Notes: generated by a model from the letters alone, not told the origin. DNA of 64,000 nt from Veronia pacifica (GCF_001707825.1 NZ_LYBM01000023.1:1-64000), one strand, 5' to 3'; positions 48,713 through 58,400 are shown, numbered from the stretch's first letter. A program made the numbers and translations.

Positions 48713-49813
48713 TTATGTTCCTGCTCGTCCTGTCGCCTTCATCAGGTTATCTGACACATGACAAAGCTGGTCGACGGCATGAAGCAGTGCTTTCACCTGC
48801 TCACTACTCGCCTCTGCTTTTTCATTTATTCTGTTGACGTTTACGTTCATTTCTTCGACCACTGAACTCTGTTGCGTTGCAGCACTGGCAACTTCAAGAT
48901 TCATCTCGTTGACCTTGCTGATTGAGCTGTTACTGGTGTTCAACAAATCACTTGACTGCTTGGCAATATTAATGGTTTTATCACCCAACTCACAGCTCTG
49001 TTGCATTGTATCAACAGCATCCTTGGTTACGCCATCGAACTGAGAGATCATGGTTTCAATTTCAGAGGTGGAATCATGAGTACGTTTGGCAAGGTTTCTC
49101 ACCTCATCTGCAACAACAGCAAAGCCTCGTCCCTGATCACCAGCCCTTGCAGCCTCAATTGCGGCGTTAAGTGCCAGTAAATTAGTCTGTTCAGCAATGC
49201 CTTTTATGACGTCAAGCACAGTGGTAATGTTATGACTGTTCTCTTCCAGCTTCCCAAGCGCATGACTGCTTTGTGTCAGGCTGTCTACCAAAAGCTCAAT
49301 CTGCTTCACCACATCGTCATTAAGTTTCAAACTCTCATTGGCCTGAGACAGGACGTTTTCGGTGGTATCGTGTGTGCTATTTGCGTTTTCAGCTATCTGC
49401 GTGGCTGAAGACGCAAGCTCGTCGGTTGACGTTACCACTTGCATTATTTCGCGGCTTTGCGAGTCAACGATAGATTGAACCTCTTTGCTCACTTCGCTCA
49501 ATGAGCCAGAGCTCTCAACCACTTCGTCGGCGATACCAGCCAGCATCTTGTTGATGCTTTGCCGCGTCTTCTCAGTATTTTCCTGCAAATTCCCCAGCAT
49601 ACCCGGTAAGTTGACCTTACATGGTACACTGAAATCACCGTTTGCCATGATAGCTAAAGACTGAAAGACCTTGTCGAGTGACTTGACCAAGAAACTTATA
49701 ATTCTGCTGGACAAGAACAGCGCGAAAGAAATAGATATGACAGTAGCAACAATCACTATGTATTCGAGCCGTGTCGCTTGATGTTCGATACTGATAACAG
49801 CGGCCTCTGTCAT
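48713..49813 (-). CDS. Chemoreceptor fragment, C-terminal signalling part
   Basis: 366 residues: transmembrane helix at about 17-40 ([18 protein letters not shown]), HAMP region ([19 protein letters not shown]), and MCP signalling domain with the conserved hairpin tip [20 protein letters not shown] near residues 207-226 and [16 protein letters not shown]. No C-terminal CheR-binding pentapeptide. The apparent ATG start is within the broken gene. Confidence 0.8.
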   Translation of the reverse strand: MTEAAVISIEHQATRLEYIVIVATVISISFALFLSSRIISFLVKSLDKVFQSLAIMANGDFSVPCKVNLPGMLGNLQENTEKTRQSINKMLAGIADEVVESSGSLSEVSKEVQSIVDSQSREIMQVVTSTDELASSATQIAENANSTHDTTENVLSQANESLKLNDDVVKQIELLVDSLTQSSHALGKLEENSHNITTVLDVIKGIAEQTNLLALNAAIEAARAGDQGRGFAVVADEVRNLAKRTHDSTSEIETMISQFDGVTKDAVDTMQQSCELGDKTINIAKQSSDLLNTSNSSISKVNEMNLEVASAATQQSSVVEEMNVNVNRINEKAEASSEQVKALLHAVDQLCHVSDNLMKATGRAGT

Positions 49814-50370
49814 TTTTTCAATGGTGAAATATAAATCCTCACCAACTTCGCTATCTTTGCAGCCTCTTTATCCGTCACTTCGCCCAATGTATCAGCGTTT
49901 TTCAAATCACCGTTCTCAAGGTAACCGAACACTTCGTACACATGCTTTTGCCAGTTTTTGTGTTGTTCTTTGAGAATGGCGAGCTCTCCGGCAGCCTTCT
50001 TGAAGGCCTCGGCCTCAAAGCCTGTCGCATGCTCCGCACCACCGGCAATTAACTCTGATACCTTGGTAAAGTCATCTTTCACAACCTTTTCCAATTTATC
50101 AAACTTCTCTTTGCGTTCCTGATACTTATCAGGATGGTTTTCAATGTAGTTGCGAAAAGCCTCGTTGTAGACCACTTGCTGTTTAAATGTATGTTCACTG
50201 GCACTATATAGCGCTGCCAATACTGGCATGTCTCTGTGCGCTACGCCTGCAAGATGCTCTTCTGTCGAAGCCAGTTGAACAAACACTAAAAGGGCAACAG
50301 CAGCCTGTATACCGCAAACAAATGCGATAAACCAACGCAGTCTCTGCTTAAGCGTCATCTGACTAAACAT
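49810..50370 (-). CDS. Chemoreceptor fragment, N-terminal sensor part
   Basis: 186 residues: transmembrane helix near 11-32 ([20 protein letters not shown]) and a helical periplasmic domain, ending in the out-of-frame tail [24 protein letters not shown]-like ribosome site precedes the ATG. Ligand unknown. Confidence 0.75.
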   Translation of the reverse strand: MFSQMTLKQRLRWFIAFVCGIQAAVALLVFVQLASTEEHLAGVAHRDMPVLAALYSASEHTFKQQVVYNEAFRNYIENHPDKYQERKEKFDKLEKVVKDDFTKVSELIAGGAEHATGFEAEAFKKAAGELAILKEQHKNWQKHVYEVFGYLENGDLKNADTLGEVTDKEAAKIAKLVRIYISPLKK

Positions 50371-50527
50371 GAAACCTCCAAAAAAGGAACTTTGTTAGCC
50401 ACATCAAACCAATTCTTTGGATGAGGCTGAAATATTTGATCGTCGTCAATCAAAGCGTAGCAAACAAGTCCGATTTTTTTACATTTGTTTCATATTTAAG
50501 GTGAAAATTATCACCATATCGTCAGAT

Positions 50528-51913
50528 TTACGGCTTGTGCAGAGGGATAATTAAAGTCACCGTTAAGCCACCATTGTGCTTATTCTGCGCATAACAACGT
50601 CCATTGTGTTGACGAATTGCGTTATCAGTAATGGCCAGCCCAAGACCAGTTCCACCAGTTTTTCGGTTGCGAGAGCTGGACACGCGGTAAAAAGGGCGAA
50701 ATATCTCGTTTATTTCTTCTTCAGGAACACCCGCGCCATCGTCTGATACCTCAATGACCAGTTCCCCGTTCGCAGTCCGGAACCTAATATCTATTCGATG
50801 TTCAGCGTATCGAATGGCGTTTCTCACCACATTTTCGAGCGCACTGCAGAGTAGCGGACCAAAAGCCTCAACTTCACTATCCGGCATGACGGAAACCTCG
50901 GCCTTTTTCCCACTTTGTCCGGCCTCAAACTTCGCATCATCAAGCATTTCTCCCCAAAGCTCTTGCGGGGAAAAAATACTGTGAGAGACATGGCTATCGA
51001 TCTGCATTCTTGAAAGGCTCAATAGATCAGAGATCATGCTCTCAAGTCTCTCTGCTTCCATATCTATTCGCTTCAGTTCTGCACTCTCTCCTTGCTTGCG
51101 GATAGCGACCGCATTGGCCATCCTCAATCGCGTCAAAGGAGAGCGTAATTCATGCGAAATGTCAGACAGTAAACGCTGCTGACTACTCATCATGCCATTG
51201 ATGGCCTTCACCATGTGATTGAAACTCGCGCCAGCTTCACGAAACTCCTGTGTCCCTTTCTCTAACTCCGGTGCCCCGTCAAAGTGTCCATCAGCGACTC
51301 TCTTTGCTGCTTTTTGGAAACGTCTGGCAGGTCGGCTAAGCGCCCAGGCCAGTGAAATAAGCAGAGGGGTACTGATTGCCATCGCTACCAGCAAAAACTG
51401 AAACGGGCTGTCGAGAATATTAACAATAAAGTGCTCTGGCGCGATCCCACCTCTACCTATGTAGAGCCAGACAGGGTCGTCCTTATTTTGAGATGGCACA
51501 ACATAAGGGCCAGCCAGTATCCACGAGCCATACTTTCGTTGTAACGGGCTGTCAGGGTTGTCAGATAAGGTGAGAAAGTTTCTTATCGCCCGACGTATGG
51601 GTCCTCTGGGTAGTTTGCCAGAGATAACATCGCCCTCTGGAGTGACAAAAAATAAATGCCGCCTGTCTTTTCCCTGAAAGCGGGTGAATAACATCAGGCG
51701 ATCCCTTGTCAGTTCAGCGCCGGGGGCATCCAGACGATAAGCAGCCAGAGAGGCAAGCTTGGTTCCTTCATTAGTGATACTGCGTGACGCTTGCTGGGCA
51801 ATTCTCGGGTCATTATGCTGAGCGAAAATGACCGCAACCAGAACGAGAAACAATGTGAACCAAAAAATGGTGAAGATGCTACCGTATAGGCTTCTGAAAA
51901 GCGGGAACCGCAT
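50528..51913 (-). CDS. cpxA: Envelope stress sensor kinase CpxA
   Basis: Membrane histidine kinase. Transmembrane helix near 8-30, periplasmic sensor (about 31-165), second helix near 168-190, HAMP, then H-box DISHELRSPLTRLRMAN with the phospho-His near residue 253, N-box NVVRNAIRYAE, and G-boxes DDGAGVPEEE and GTGLGLAIT. 461 residues, as E. coli CpxA (457). Starts 3 bases after cpxR. Confidence 0.95.
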   Translation of the reverse strand: MRFPLFRSLYGSIFTIFWFTLFLVLVAVIFAQHNDPRIAQQASRSITNEGTKLASLAAYRLDAPGAELTRDRLMLFTRFQGKDRRHLFFVTPEGDVISGKLPRGPIRRAIRNFLTLSDNPDSPLQRKYGSWILAGPYVVPSQNKDDPVWLYIGRGGIAPEHFIVNILDSPFQFLLVAMAISTPLLISLAWALSRPARRFQKAAKRVADGHFDGAPELEKGTQEFREAGASFNHMVKAINGMMSSQQRLLSDISHELRSPLTRLRMANAVAIRKQGESAELKRIDMEAERLESMISDLLSLSRMQIDSHVSHSIFSPQELWGEMLDDAKFEAGQSGKKAEVSVMPDSEVEAFGPLLCSALENVVRNAIRYAEHRIDIRFRTANGELVIEVSDDGAGVPEEEINEIFRPFYRVSSSRNRKTGGTGLGLAITDNAIRQHNGRCYAQNKHNGGLTVTLIIPLHKP

Positions 51914-51916
51914 ACG

Positions 51917-52615
51917 TTATTCCTCCACCAGCAGATAGCCTTTTCCCCTCAGGGTTTTTATTCTGGCTCTGCCACCGGAGAGATTGGGTAACTTTTTACG
52001 GATGTTAGAAATATGCATATCAATCGCGCGATCAAACGGTGCCAAACGCTTACCCAGCACTTCTTCGCTCAGACGTGTTTTTGGTACAACCTGACCTGCA
52101 TTTCTGACCATACAGATTAACATTTCTGTCTCTGTTCCAGTGAGTGGCACCAGGTTGTCATTGCAATACACTTCCAGGCGTCGGGGGTAGATCACCAGAT
52201 CCTGATAGTGCATGACATCCTGTTCGGCATTGCTCTCATCTTGGTTCTCATTTCCTTTGCTGGTACGGCGCAAGATAGCCCGGATCCTTGCCAACAGTTC
52301 ACGGTCGCTGAATGGTTTGGGCAAATAATCATCAGCCCCCATTTCAAGCCCCATCACTCTGTCGATCTCCTCGCCTTTGGCTGTCAGCATCAACACGGGT
52401 GTTTCCCTCTGCTCCCTGAGTCGCCTCAACGTCTCCATACCATTGAGAACAGGCATCATGACATCCAGTAACACCAGATCTATCTCATCATTTATCCGCT
52501 CAAGTCCCTCAAGTCCATTACTTGCTGTCAACACAGTAAAGCCCTCAAGCTCCAGCAGCTCAGACAGCAGAGAGGTTAGCTCTGTATCATCATCAATTAA
52601 CAACAGATTTGGCAT
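51917..52615 (-). CDS. cpxR: Envelope stress response regulator CpxR
   Basis: OmpR-family regulator activated by CpxA. Acidic pocket DDD at 8-10, phospho-acceptor Asp51 in LVLLDVMMPVLNG, Lys in KPFSDRELLARI, and a C-terminal winged helix (MLICMVRNAGQVVPKTRLSEEVL, DMHISNIRKKL). 232 residues. Divergent from cpxP across CpxR boxes, so both are probably CpxR targets. Confidence 0.96.
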   Translation of the reverse strand: MPNLLLIDDDTELTSLLSELLELEGFTVLTASNGLEGLERINDEIDLVLLDVMMPVLNGMETLRRLREQRETPVLMLTAKGEEIDRVMGLEMGADDYLPKPFSDRELLARIRAILRRTSKGNENQDESNAEQDVMHYQDLVIYPRRLEVYCNDNLVPLTGTETEMLICMVRNAGQVVPKTRLSEEVLGKRLAPFDRAIDMHISNIRKKLPNLSGGRARIKTLRGKGYLLVEE

Positions 52616-52691
52616 GTCAGTTCCATATGTCCTTTTTCCTTACAGCCAGTATCTTGCAATCTTTTCTGAATTACCACGGCGTGAGAGTGAC

Positions 52692-52716
52692 TTTACTTGT
52701 GTTTACACTCTTTTAC
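52692..52716. promoter_or_regulatory. Triple CpxR box between cpxR and cpxP
   Basis: TTTAC occurs at 52692-52696, 52702-52706 and 52712-52716, with 5-base spacers (TTGTG and ACTCT). On the other strand this is GTAAA-N5-GTAAA-N5-GTAAA, an extended form of the known CpxR site. A further TTTAC sits at 52733-52737. Confidence 0.85.
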
Positions 52717-52793
52717 CTGCCGCAAACAGCGTTTTACTCTCCAGTCGTTAGAGTGGGTACCGTTCAACACAACATTCGAACAGGAGAGACACG

Positions 52794-53273
52794 ATGAAAA
52801 TGGCAAAACGAATATTAACTATGCTGGCAGCAACCTCATTACTTGCAGCCTCAGGTACAGCACTTGCTTACGGTGATAAACATCATGGAGGGAAACATCA
52901 GGGCAACAAGGAATTTAAACGTCTGCTGCGTGGTGTCGACTTAAATGACGAGCAGAAAGAACAAATCAGAGCCCTCCGTACGGAACAAAAAACGGCGATA
53001 AAAGCGGAGAGAAAAGAAAATCGACAGTCAAATATAACGCGCCAGGCGCAAGTTCAGCAGCTTATCCTCGCTGACACTCTTGATGAACAGGCGGTGCGCC
53101 TTTTGGCTGAGGAGATGGTAAACAATCAGGTCGAGCGCCGGGTGAAAATGCTGACAGCTCAACACAAAATGCTCTCTGTGCTCACCCCAGAGCAAAAAGA
53201 AACCGTCGCTGAAAATATTAAGAAATTACAAAAGCGCAAAGCTGAGCGTTTAGAGCGTCACAATAATAACTAA
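52794..53273 (+). CDS. cpxP: Periplasmic CpxP/Spy-family protein
   Basis: Periplasmic adaptor that damps CpxA and helps degrade misfolded proteins. Signal peptide 1-26 (ILTMLAATSLLAASGTALA); His-rich stretch GDKHHGGKHQGNKEF just after it; two LTxxQ-type motifs, here DLNDEQKEQI and LTPEQKETVAE. 159 residues. AGGAGAG lies before the ATG. A terminator at 53304 follows a C/U-rich 3' region. Confidence 0.88.
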   Translation: MKMAKRILTMLAATSLLAASGTALAYGDKHHGGKHQGNKEFKRLLRGVDLNDEQKEQIRALRTEQKTAIKAERKENRQSNITRQAQVQQLILADTLDEQAVRLLAEEMVNNQVERRVKMLTAQHKMLSVLTPEQKETVAENIKKLQKRKAERLERHNNN

Positions 53274-53343
53274 ATAACATTACCTTCCTTGCTGTGTTAA
53301 CTCTCTGCCCGGGCAAAGATTTTGTCTGGGCAGATACTTTTTT
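53274..53343 (+). ncRNA. Possible CpxQ-like RNA in the cpxP 3' region
   Basis: In E. coli the cpxP 3' end is processed to the Hfq-dependent RNA CpxQ. Here the 3' region contains TTACCTTCCTTGCTGTG (53280-53296), whose TTCCTTGC resembles the CpxQ pairing region as I recall it, followed by a Rho-independent terminator. Processing cannot be read from DNA. Confidence 0.3.
53304..53343 (+). terminator. Terminator of cpxP
   Basis: TCTGCCC (53304-53310) and GGGCAGA (53328-53334) with partial inner pairing, then TAC and a run of T. Confidence 0.8.
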
Positions 53344-53407
53344 GAGTTGATTAAAGAGTGAGCTAAGCGCACTATACGGGCACTTTTCTCTCACTCTCAT
53401 CGATAAT

Positions 53408-54289
53408 ATGTCCAACACATATTCCCGTCTCGTGCAGTCTGCCGCCTGGGCAGCAACCTTAGTCGCAACCTTGTTGATGGTTGCCAAGCTTTTCACCTGG
53501 TGGCACACAGAAGCGGTCAGCCTGCTGGCATCGCTGGTTGACTCCCTAATGGATATCCTTGCCTCAGTCACCAACCTCATTGTTGTTCGTTATGCACTTC
53601 AACCTGCTGACGATAATCATAGATTCGGGCATGGTAAGGCTGAGTCGCTGGCAGCGCTGGCCCAGTCTGCATTCATCATCGGCTCAGCACTTTTCTTAAT
53701 GCTTAACGGCATCGAACGTCTTTTCAGGCCCAGCCCACTGAACGAACCTGAGCTTGGTATCGTTATATCAATCATCGCGACGTTGCTCACCGCATGTTTG
53801 GTTTTATTCCAACGATGGGTGGTGAAAAAAACAGGCAGTCAGGCAATTGCTGCAGATTCCCTTCACTATCAAACGGATCTTTTGATGAATATCGCCATCA
53901 TTATTGCGTTGGCGCTGTCTTGGTACGGGATCTCGCAGGCCGATGCGCTCTTTGCCATCGCGATCGCGCTGGTGATCTCAGTGAGTGCCGGCAAGATGGC
54001 ATTTGATGCAGTCCAATCGCTTTTGGATCATGAACTTCCTGATAATGAAAAACTTACCATCATGGAAATAGCCGGAGGAACAGACGGAGTGGAAGGCGTT
54101 CATGATCTGAGGACACGTCAATCAGGGCCAACGAAGTTTATTCAACTTCACCTTGAATTGGATCGAGCTCTCAAACTTTCCGATGCTCATCAGATCAGTG
54201 ACGAGGTAGAGTCTGCGCTGTTATCCGCTTTCACAGATGCTGACATTATTATTCATCAGGATCCTGTTACCATTGAGGCAAAAGTCTGA
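53408..54289 (+). CDS. fieF: Cation diffusion facilitator FieF (Fe/Zn efflux)
   Basis: Inner-membrane proton-coupled exporter of Fe(II)/Zn(II). Six hydrophobic segments; site A ligands in LVDSLMDILAS (TM2) and HYQTDLLMN (TM5), and a C-terminal cytoplasmic metal-binding domain (VHDLRTRQSGPTKFIQLHLEL, HQISDEVE). 293 residues. Same cpxP-fieF-pfkA order as E. coli. Confidence 0.93.
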   Translation: MSNTYSRLVQSAAWAATLVATLLMVAKLFTWWHTEAVSLLASLVDSLMDILASVTNLIVVRYALQPADDNHRFGHGKAESLAALAQSAFIIGSALFLMLNGIERLFRPSPLNEPELGIVISIIATLLTACLVLFQRWVVKKTGSQAIAADSLHYQTDLLMNIAIIIALALSWYGISQADALFAIAIALVISVSAGKMAFDAVQSLLDHELPDNEKLTIMEIAGGTDGVEGVHDLRTRQSGPTKFIQLHLELDRALKLSDAHQISDEVESALLSAFTDADIIIHQDPVTIEAKV

Positions 54290-54525
54290 ATACCTAGACT
54301 CACTAGCAGTTAATTCTATTCATGAAGTGAGGTTTTCTGATTTTTATCAATAAAATAGCTTAATAAATTTGTAATAGGCTTTCATAAGTAAGAAAGTTAC
54401 AGTTTCAAAGCAACTGCCGTCGATATAAAATTGGCACATATTGTTTTGCATAGACAGCCATCAGCCTGTCCCGGCATTGCACGAATATGGATTTGACGTT
54501 CAATTCCCAAACTCAGAGGGTAACC

Positions 54526-55488
54526 ATGGTTAGTAAAATTGGTGTTTTGACCAGTGGCGGCGACGCCCCGGGTATGAATGCTGCGATCCGCGGAGTGGTT
54601 CGAGCCGCACTCAGCGAAGGCCTTGAAGTCTACGGCATTTATGATGGCTACTTGGGTCTGCATCAAAACCGCATCGAAAAGCTGAATCGCAACAGTGTTT
54701 CCGACATTATTAACAAAGGCGGCACTTTCTTGGGCTCTGCTCGCTTTCCTGAATTTAAAGATGAGAAAGTTCGCCAGCAAGCAATCAGTAACATGAAAAT
54801 GCATGGCATTGAGGCATTGGTCGTTATTGGTGGTGATGGCTCATACATGGGCGCTAAAAAGCTGACCGAGATGGGATTCCCATGTGTAGGTTTGCCCGGC
54901 ACCATTGATAACGATGTAGCGGGGACCGACTATACTATTGGCTATCTGACTGCGTTGAATACCGTTATTGACGCTATCGACCGCCTGCGTGATACCTCAT
55001 CATCGCATCAACGCATCTCAATCGTTGAAGTCATGGGTCGTCACTGCGGCGATCTGACCCTGATGTCTGCGATTGCTGGCGGCTGTGAATATATTGTCAC
55101 TCCTGAAACGGGCCTTGATAAAGAAGCCTTGTTAGCCAAGATCAAAGAAGGCATCTACAAGGGTAAGAAGCACGCGATCATCGCTCTGACCGAGTTGATG
55201 ACAGATGCTAATGAACTGGCCAAATACATCGAGCAGGAAACCGGCCGTGAGACCCGTGCTACTATTCTCGGCCATATTCAACGTGGTGGTCAGCCTACTG
55301 CATTCGACCGCATCCTCGCATCGAGAATGGGCGCTTATGCCGTTGAGCTTCTGCTTGGTGGTCATGGTGGTCGTTGTGTTGGTATTCAGCGTGAAGAGCT
55401 GGTTCACCACGACATTATCGACGCTATCGAGAACATGAAACGTCCATTGCGTAAAGACCTCTATGAGGTAGCGGATAAGCTGTTCTGA
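54526..55488 (+). CDS. pfkA: 6-phosphofructokinase I
   Basis: Committed step of glycolysis: fructose 6-phosphate to the 1,6-bisphosphate with [21 protein letters not shown] at the N-terminus; [12 protein letters not shown] (ATP); catalytic Asp in [28 protein letters not shown] start at [12 protein letters not shown] (54526) with AGAGGG 6 bases upstream, giving 320 residues, the E. coli length. Confidence 0.97.
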   Translation: MVSKIGVLTSGGDAPGMNAAIRGVVRAALSEGLEVYGIYDGYLGLHQNRIEKLNRNSVSDIINKGGTFLGSARFPEFKDEKVRQQAISNMKMHGIEALVVIGGDGSYMGAKKLTEMGFPCVGLPGTIDNDVAGTDYTIGYLTALNTVIDAIDRLRDTSSSHQRISIVEVMGRHCGDLTLMSAIAGGCEYIVTPETGLDKEALLAKIKEGIYKGKKHAIIALTELMTDANELAKYIEQETGRETRATILGHIQRGGQPTAFDRILASRMGAYAVELLLGGHGGRCVGIQREELVHHDIIDAIENMKRPLRKDLYEVADKLF

Positions 55489-55504
55489 TAAGATGTTATT
55501 CAAG

Positions 55505-55531
55505 AAACGGAGCCACGCGCTCCGTTTTTTT
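55505..55531 (+). terminator. Terminator of pfkA
   Basis: AAACGGAGC, CACGC loop, GCTCCGTTT and T-run. Confidence 0.88.
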
Positions 55532-55591
55532 ATTCCCATTCACTTTCAATTGGCTAATCACACACAGCACAGATGAGTGCATTTGTCAGTG

Positions 55592-56410
55592 TTATATACC
55601 GTCACCGCCAGTGAAGAGCTGCGTGCCATTGAATTCCTGATCCATTTCAAGAGACGGTTTATCTGTAGAGGGTTTGCCGACTACCTTGGCTGGCACACCA
55701 GCCACTGTTGTATGGGGTGGAACCGCTTCAAGAACGACGGAGCCTGAACCAATTTTAGCGCCCTCGCCTACTTCGATATTCCCGAGAATCTTAGCGCCCG
55801 CTCCTACCATAACACCCGTTCGGATCTTAGGATGACGATCGCCAGATTCTTTGCCCGTCCCGCCGAGCGTGACATCCTGCAAGATGGAAACATCGTCATC
55901 GATTACCGCTGTTTCACCAACAACGATACCTGTTGCATGGTCAAACATGATGCCACGACCAATTTTAGCGGCAGGGTGAACATCAACCTGACAGGCAACA
56001 GAGATCTGATTTTGCAGGTAAACAGCAAGTTCACGGCGTCCCTGAAACCAAAGCCAGTTAGCCACCCTGAATCCTTGCAGCGCATGATAGCCCTTCAGAT
56101 ACAGTAAAGGGGTTGAGTAGAGTTCTACTGCCGGGTCGCGCTGAACAGTGGCACAGATATCACAGGCAGCAGCGTCAACCACTTTCTTGTCTTTGCTATA
56201 AACTTCTTCGACGATCTCGCGGACAGCCATGGCTGGCATAGTTGGCGTAGCCAGCTTATTCGCCAGAATATAACTTAACGCTGAGTTGAGTGAATCATGC
56301 TTAATGATGGTGGAATGGAAAAAGCTGGCCAGCATTGGTTCGCGTTCAGATTGCTCTTTGGCTTCACTTTTGATGGCTTCCCAGACTTTTTGTCGTTCAC
56401 ATTTCTTCAT
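55592..56410 (-). CDS. cysE: Serine O-acetyltransferase
   Basis: Makes O-acetylserine for cysteine synthesis. Helical N-terminal domain (residues 1-140) with SAT motif and catalytic HPAAKIGRGIMFDHATGIVVG; left-handed beta-helix of hexapeptide repeats (IRTGVMVGAGAKILGNIEVG) and an acidic tail that may bind CysK. 272 residues, as E. coli (273). Separated from gpsA by a terminator and about 480 bases, so it has its own promoter. Confidence 0.96.
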   Translation of the reverse strand: MKKCERQKVWEAIKSEAKEQSEREPMLASFFHSTIIKHDSLNSALSYILANKLATPTMPAMAVREIVEEVYSKDKKVVDAAACDICATVQRDPAVELYSTPLLYLKGYHALQGFRVANWLWFQGRRELAVYLQNQISVACQVDVHPAAKIGRGIMFDHATGIVVGETAVIDDDVSILQDVTLGGTGKESGDRHPKIRTGVMVGAGAKILGNIEVGEGAKIGSGSVVLEAVPPHTTVAGVPAKVVGKPSTDKPSLEMDQEFNGTQLFTGGDGI

Positions 56411-56499
56411 GGGCTTTGTATCAGACTCCGCTGTTTTCTTTTCACTCTAGACTGGATTGGGTCAGTTTTCTGAACCAGTGACAAGATTTTCCTTATCTA

Positions 56500-56529
56500 T
56501 TACGAGCAGACAACTGCCTGCGATGACAT
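56500..56529 (-). CDS. Possible 9-residue leader peptide before cysE
   Basis: ATG at 56529 to TAA at 56500 encodes MSSQAVVCS, with one Cys and three Ser in nine residues. GGGG lies 9 bases upstream. Being in the leader of serine acetyltransferase, it could act as an attenuation-type sensor, but such a short frame can arise by chance. Confidence 0.2.
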   Translation of the reverse strand: MSSQAVVCS

Positions 56530-56645
56530 GAGTGTTAACCCCAGATGTTATCTTTCTGAACCTCGCTGCAGAATACAGCTTTCGGTGTTAATTCGACCCA
56601 GTCTGATCCCATTAACGGTCAACCTTTAATATCAAAAGACATCGC

Positions 56646-56654
56646 ATTATACCA
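56646..56654 (-). promoter_or_regulatory. Extended -10 promoter of cysE
   Basis: On the minus strand TGGTATAAT, a perfect -10 hexamer with TGn extension. No good -35 is seen 17 bases upstream, which an extended -10 does not need. Confidence 0.6.
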
Positions 56655-56841
56655 GACAGCTGGAGAGTCAGTGAGTGCTCTCTCAACGCAAAGCGGGGAT
56701 AGCTACCAAAGGGCTTGTAATCTAACAAGTAAAGGGAACCGAGTGAGGCGCAGATATTAGGGTAAATCAATAAGACAGCGTGAGAAAACTGCCATCTTAT
56801 TTAGCAAGAGATTGGTTTCAGCAAGAGAGTGGCCGTCTGCT

Positions 56842-56875
56842 AAAAAAATAACGCGAGAGTCACCGCGTTATTTTT
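56842..56875 (-). terminator. Terminator of the secB-gpsA transcript
   Basis: On the minus strand AAATAACGCG, 8-base loop, CGCGTTATTT and further T. It sits 20 bases after the gpsA stop and uncouples cysE. Confidence 0.85.
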
Positions 56876-56895
56876 ATGTTTGGTTGAGTCAACGT

Positions 56896-57915
56896 TCACG
56901 ACTCAGAGGTTTTTGCTCGCGCTAATAGGTCCTGCGCAGCCAATCTGGCATCTTTGCCCTCGTACAGAACGGCATAAAGCTGCTCAACGATCGGCATTTC
57001 AACACCTGCACGCTTTGACAATGCCCAGACTTCGCGGGTATTGCGGTAACCTTCAACGACCTGACCGATATCGTGCTGTGCTTGCTGGACATCTTTGCCA
57101 CTGCCGAGTGCAAGGCCAAAACGCCTGTTACGGGATTGGTTGTCAGTACAGGTCAACACCAGATCACCTAACCCAGCCATTCCCATAAAGGTCTCACGCT
57201 CTGCACCCAAAGCGACACCGAGACGTGTCATTTCAGCAAGACCACGGGTGATCAGTGCCGTTCTGGCATTCGCACCAAAGCCAATACCATCTGACATCCC
57301 CGCACCGATGGCGATAACGTTTTTCACCGCTCCGCCAAGTTGCATGCCAACAAAGTCACTGTTGCCATAGACTCTCAGCGTCCGGCTACAATGTACTTTC
57401 TCTTGTAAGTCAGCAAGAAACAGAGGATCTGTAGAGGCGACCGAAATTGCCGTTGGCATCCCAGCAGCCAGTTCTTTGGCAAACGTCGGACCCGACAACA
57501 CAGCCAGTGAGATGTCGTCACCCAGAATATCTCTGGCGACATCCTGCAGCAATCTACCCGTCTCAGGTTCAAGCCCCTTGGTGGCCCAGCAGATACGGGT
57601 ATCTTTGCTGACGAAAGGCTTCACTTTTTCTAGCACTTCTGCAAAGACATGACTCGGTACAACGATGAGTAAATCCCGACTCGCAGAAACTGCTTGTTCG
57701 AGATCAGCGCATACCAATAAGGAATCAGGAAATGGATTACCCGGTAAAAATGCCTCGTTGGCTCTGTCGGTTTCCAACGTCGCCATATGAACAGGGTTAT
57801 GTCCCCAGAGCGCGACATTCTGACCGTTTCTTGCAAGTGAAATAGCTAGCGAGGTGCCGTACGAGCCAGCACCTAGCACAGACATTGCCACTTGTTCAGT
57901 GTTCGTTGTCTTCAT
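56896..57915 (-). CDS. gpsA: Glycerol-3-phosphate dehydrogenase [NAD(P)+]
   Basis: Makes sn-glycerol 3-phosphate for phospholipid synthesis. Rossmann motif [20 protein letters not shown] near residues 12-31; catalytic Lys in [28 protein letters not shown] and SRNRRFG. 339 residues, as E. coli. Twenty bases after secB, co-transcribed as in E. coli. Confidence 0.97.
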   Translation of the reverse strand: MKTTNTEQVAMSVLGAGSYGTSLAISLARNGQNVALWGHNPVHMATLETDRANEAFLPGNPFPDSLLVCADLEQAVSASRDLLIVVPSHVFAEVLEKVKPFVSKDTRICWATKGLEPETGRLLQDVARDILGDDISLAVLSGPTFAKELAAGMPTAISVASTDPLFLADLQEKVHCSRTLRVYGNSDFVGMQLGGAVKNVIAIGAGMSDGIGFGANARTALITRGLAEMTRLGVALGAERETFMGMAGLGDLVLTCTDNQSRNRRFGLALGSGKDVQQAQHDIGQVVEGYRNTREVWALSKRAGVEMPIVEQLYAVLYEGKDARLAAQDLLARAKTSES

Positions 57916-57935
57916 GAGAAATTACTGGACGTCAA

Positions 57936-58400
57936 TTACGCCTCAGTTTCTTCGTCCTTCATTTGGCTCTGCAGGTAGTTCATGAAAAGTGCGTCAAAGT
58001 TAACAGGGGCAAGGTTCAGCTGAGGGAAAGTACCTTTAACGACAGTGCTTGAGATAGTTTCACGCGCATATGGGAAAAGAATGTTCGGGCAGAATGCACC
58101 CAAGCAGTGCGCCAGCTGTGGTGCGTCCATACCTTCAACACTGAAGATACCGCCCTGTTGGAGTTCACATAGGAATGCGTTCTCTTCACCATTTTTAACT
58201 GTTACTGTCAGACGAAGAACCACTTCGTAGACATTTTCGGCCAACTCACGGCTCTGCGTATCCAGATCCAGATTCACATCTGGGTTCCACTCGTTTTGGA
58301 ATACTTCTGGAGAGTTTGGCGCTTCGAAAGACAGGTCTTTCAGGAATATACGCTGGATAGAGAAATTCTGTTCCGCTTGCGGGTTTGCTGTTTCAGCCAT
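57936..58400 (-). CDS. secB: Protein-export chaperone SecB
   Basis: Tetrameric cytoplasmic chaperone passing unfolded preproteins to Sec[23 protein letters not shown] at residues 13-34; VVLRLTVTV and [32 protein letters not shown]. 154 residues. In E. coli grxC lies between the rhodanese gene and secB; here that gap is 78 bases and empty. Confidence 0.96.
   Translation of the reverse strand: MAETANPQAEQNFSIQRIFLKDLSFEAPNSPEVFQNEWNPDVNLDLDTQSRELAENVYEVVLRLTVTVKNGEENAFLCELQQGGIFSVEGMDAPQLAHCLGAFCPNILFPYARETISSTVVKGTFPQLNLAPVNFDALFMNYLQSQMKDEETEA

Larger units (their letters stand above)
48713..50370 (-). pseudogene. Methyl-accepting chemotaxis protein, split by a one-base frameshift
   Basis: Two adjacent frames together make one standard chemoreceptor of about 545 residues. 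The first (50370-49810) supplies transmembrane helix 1 and the periplasmic four-helix sensor; the second (49813-48713) supplies helix 2, HAMP and the signalling domain. Reading past the break in the other frame gives [15 protein letters not shown], which continues the periplasmic helix after ...KIAKLV. One missing base near 49837-49845 explains it. Either a genuine recent inactivation or a sequencing error. The ATGA overlap could allow reinitiation, but the halves would not rebuild a normal receptor. Confidence 0.8.
56411..56895. other. cysE promoter and long leader region
   Basis: 485 bases without a family-like gene. On the minus strand it holds the gpsA terminator (56842-56875), an extended -10 promoter (56646-56654), and a leader of about 230 nt to the cysE start. 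The leader contains a 9-codon reading frame (56529-56500) and a hairpin near 56466-56483 (GGTTCAG/CTGACC). Such a long leader invites post-initiation control. Confidence 0.55.

Noticed and set aside
56876-57188. Plus-strand frame of 102 residues over gpsA
   Set aside because: Antisense shadow of gpsA, which is complete with all family motifs.
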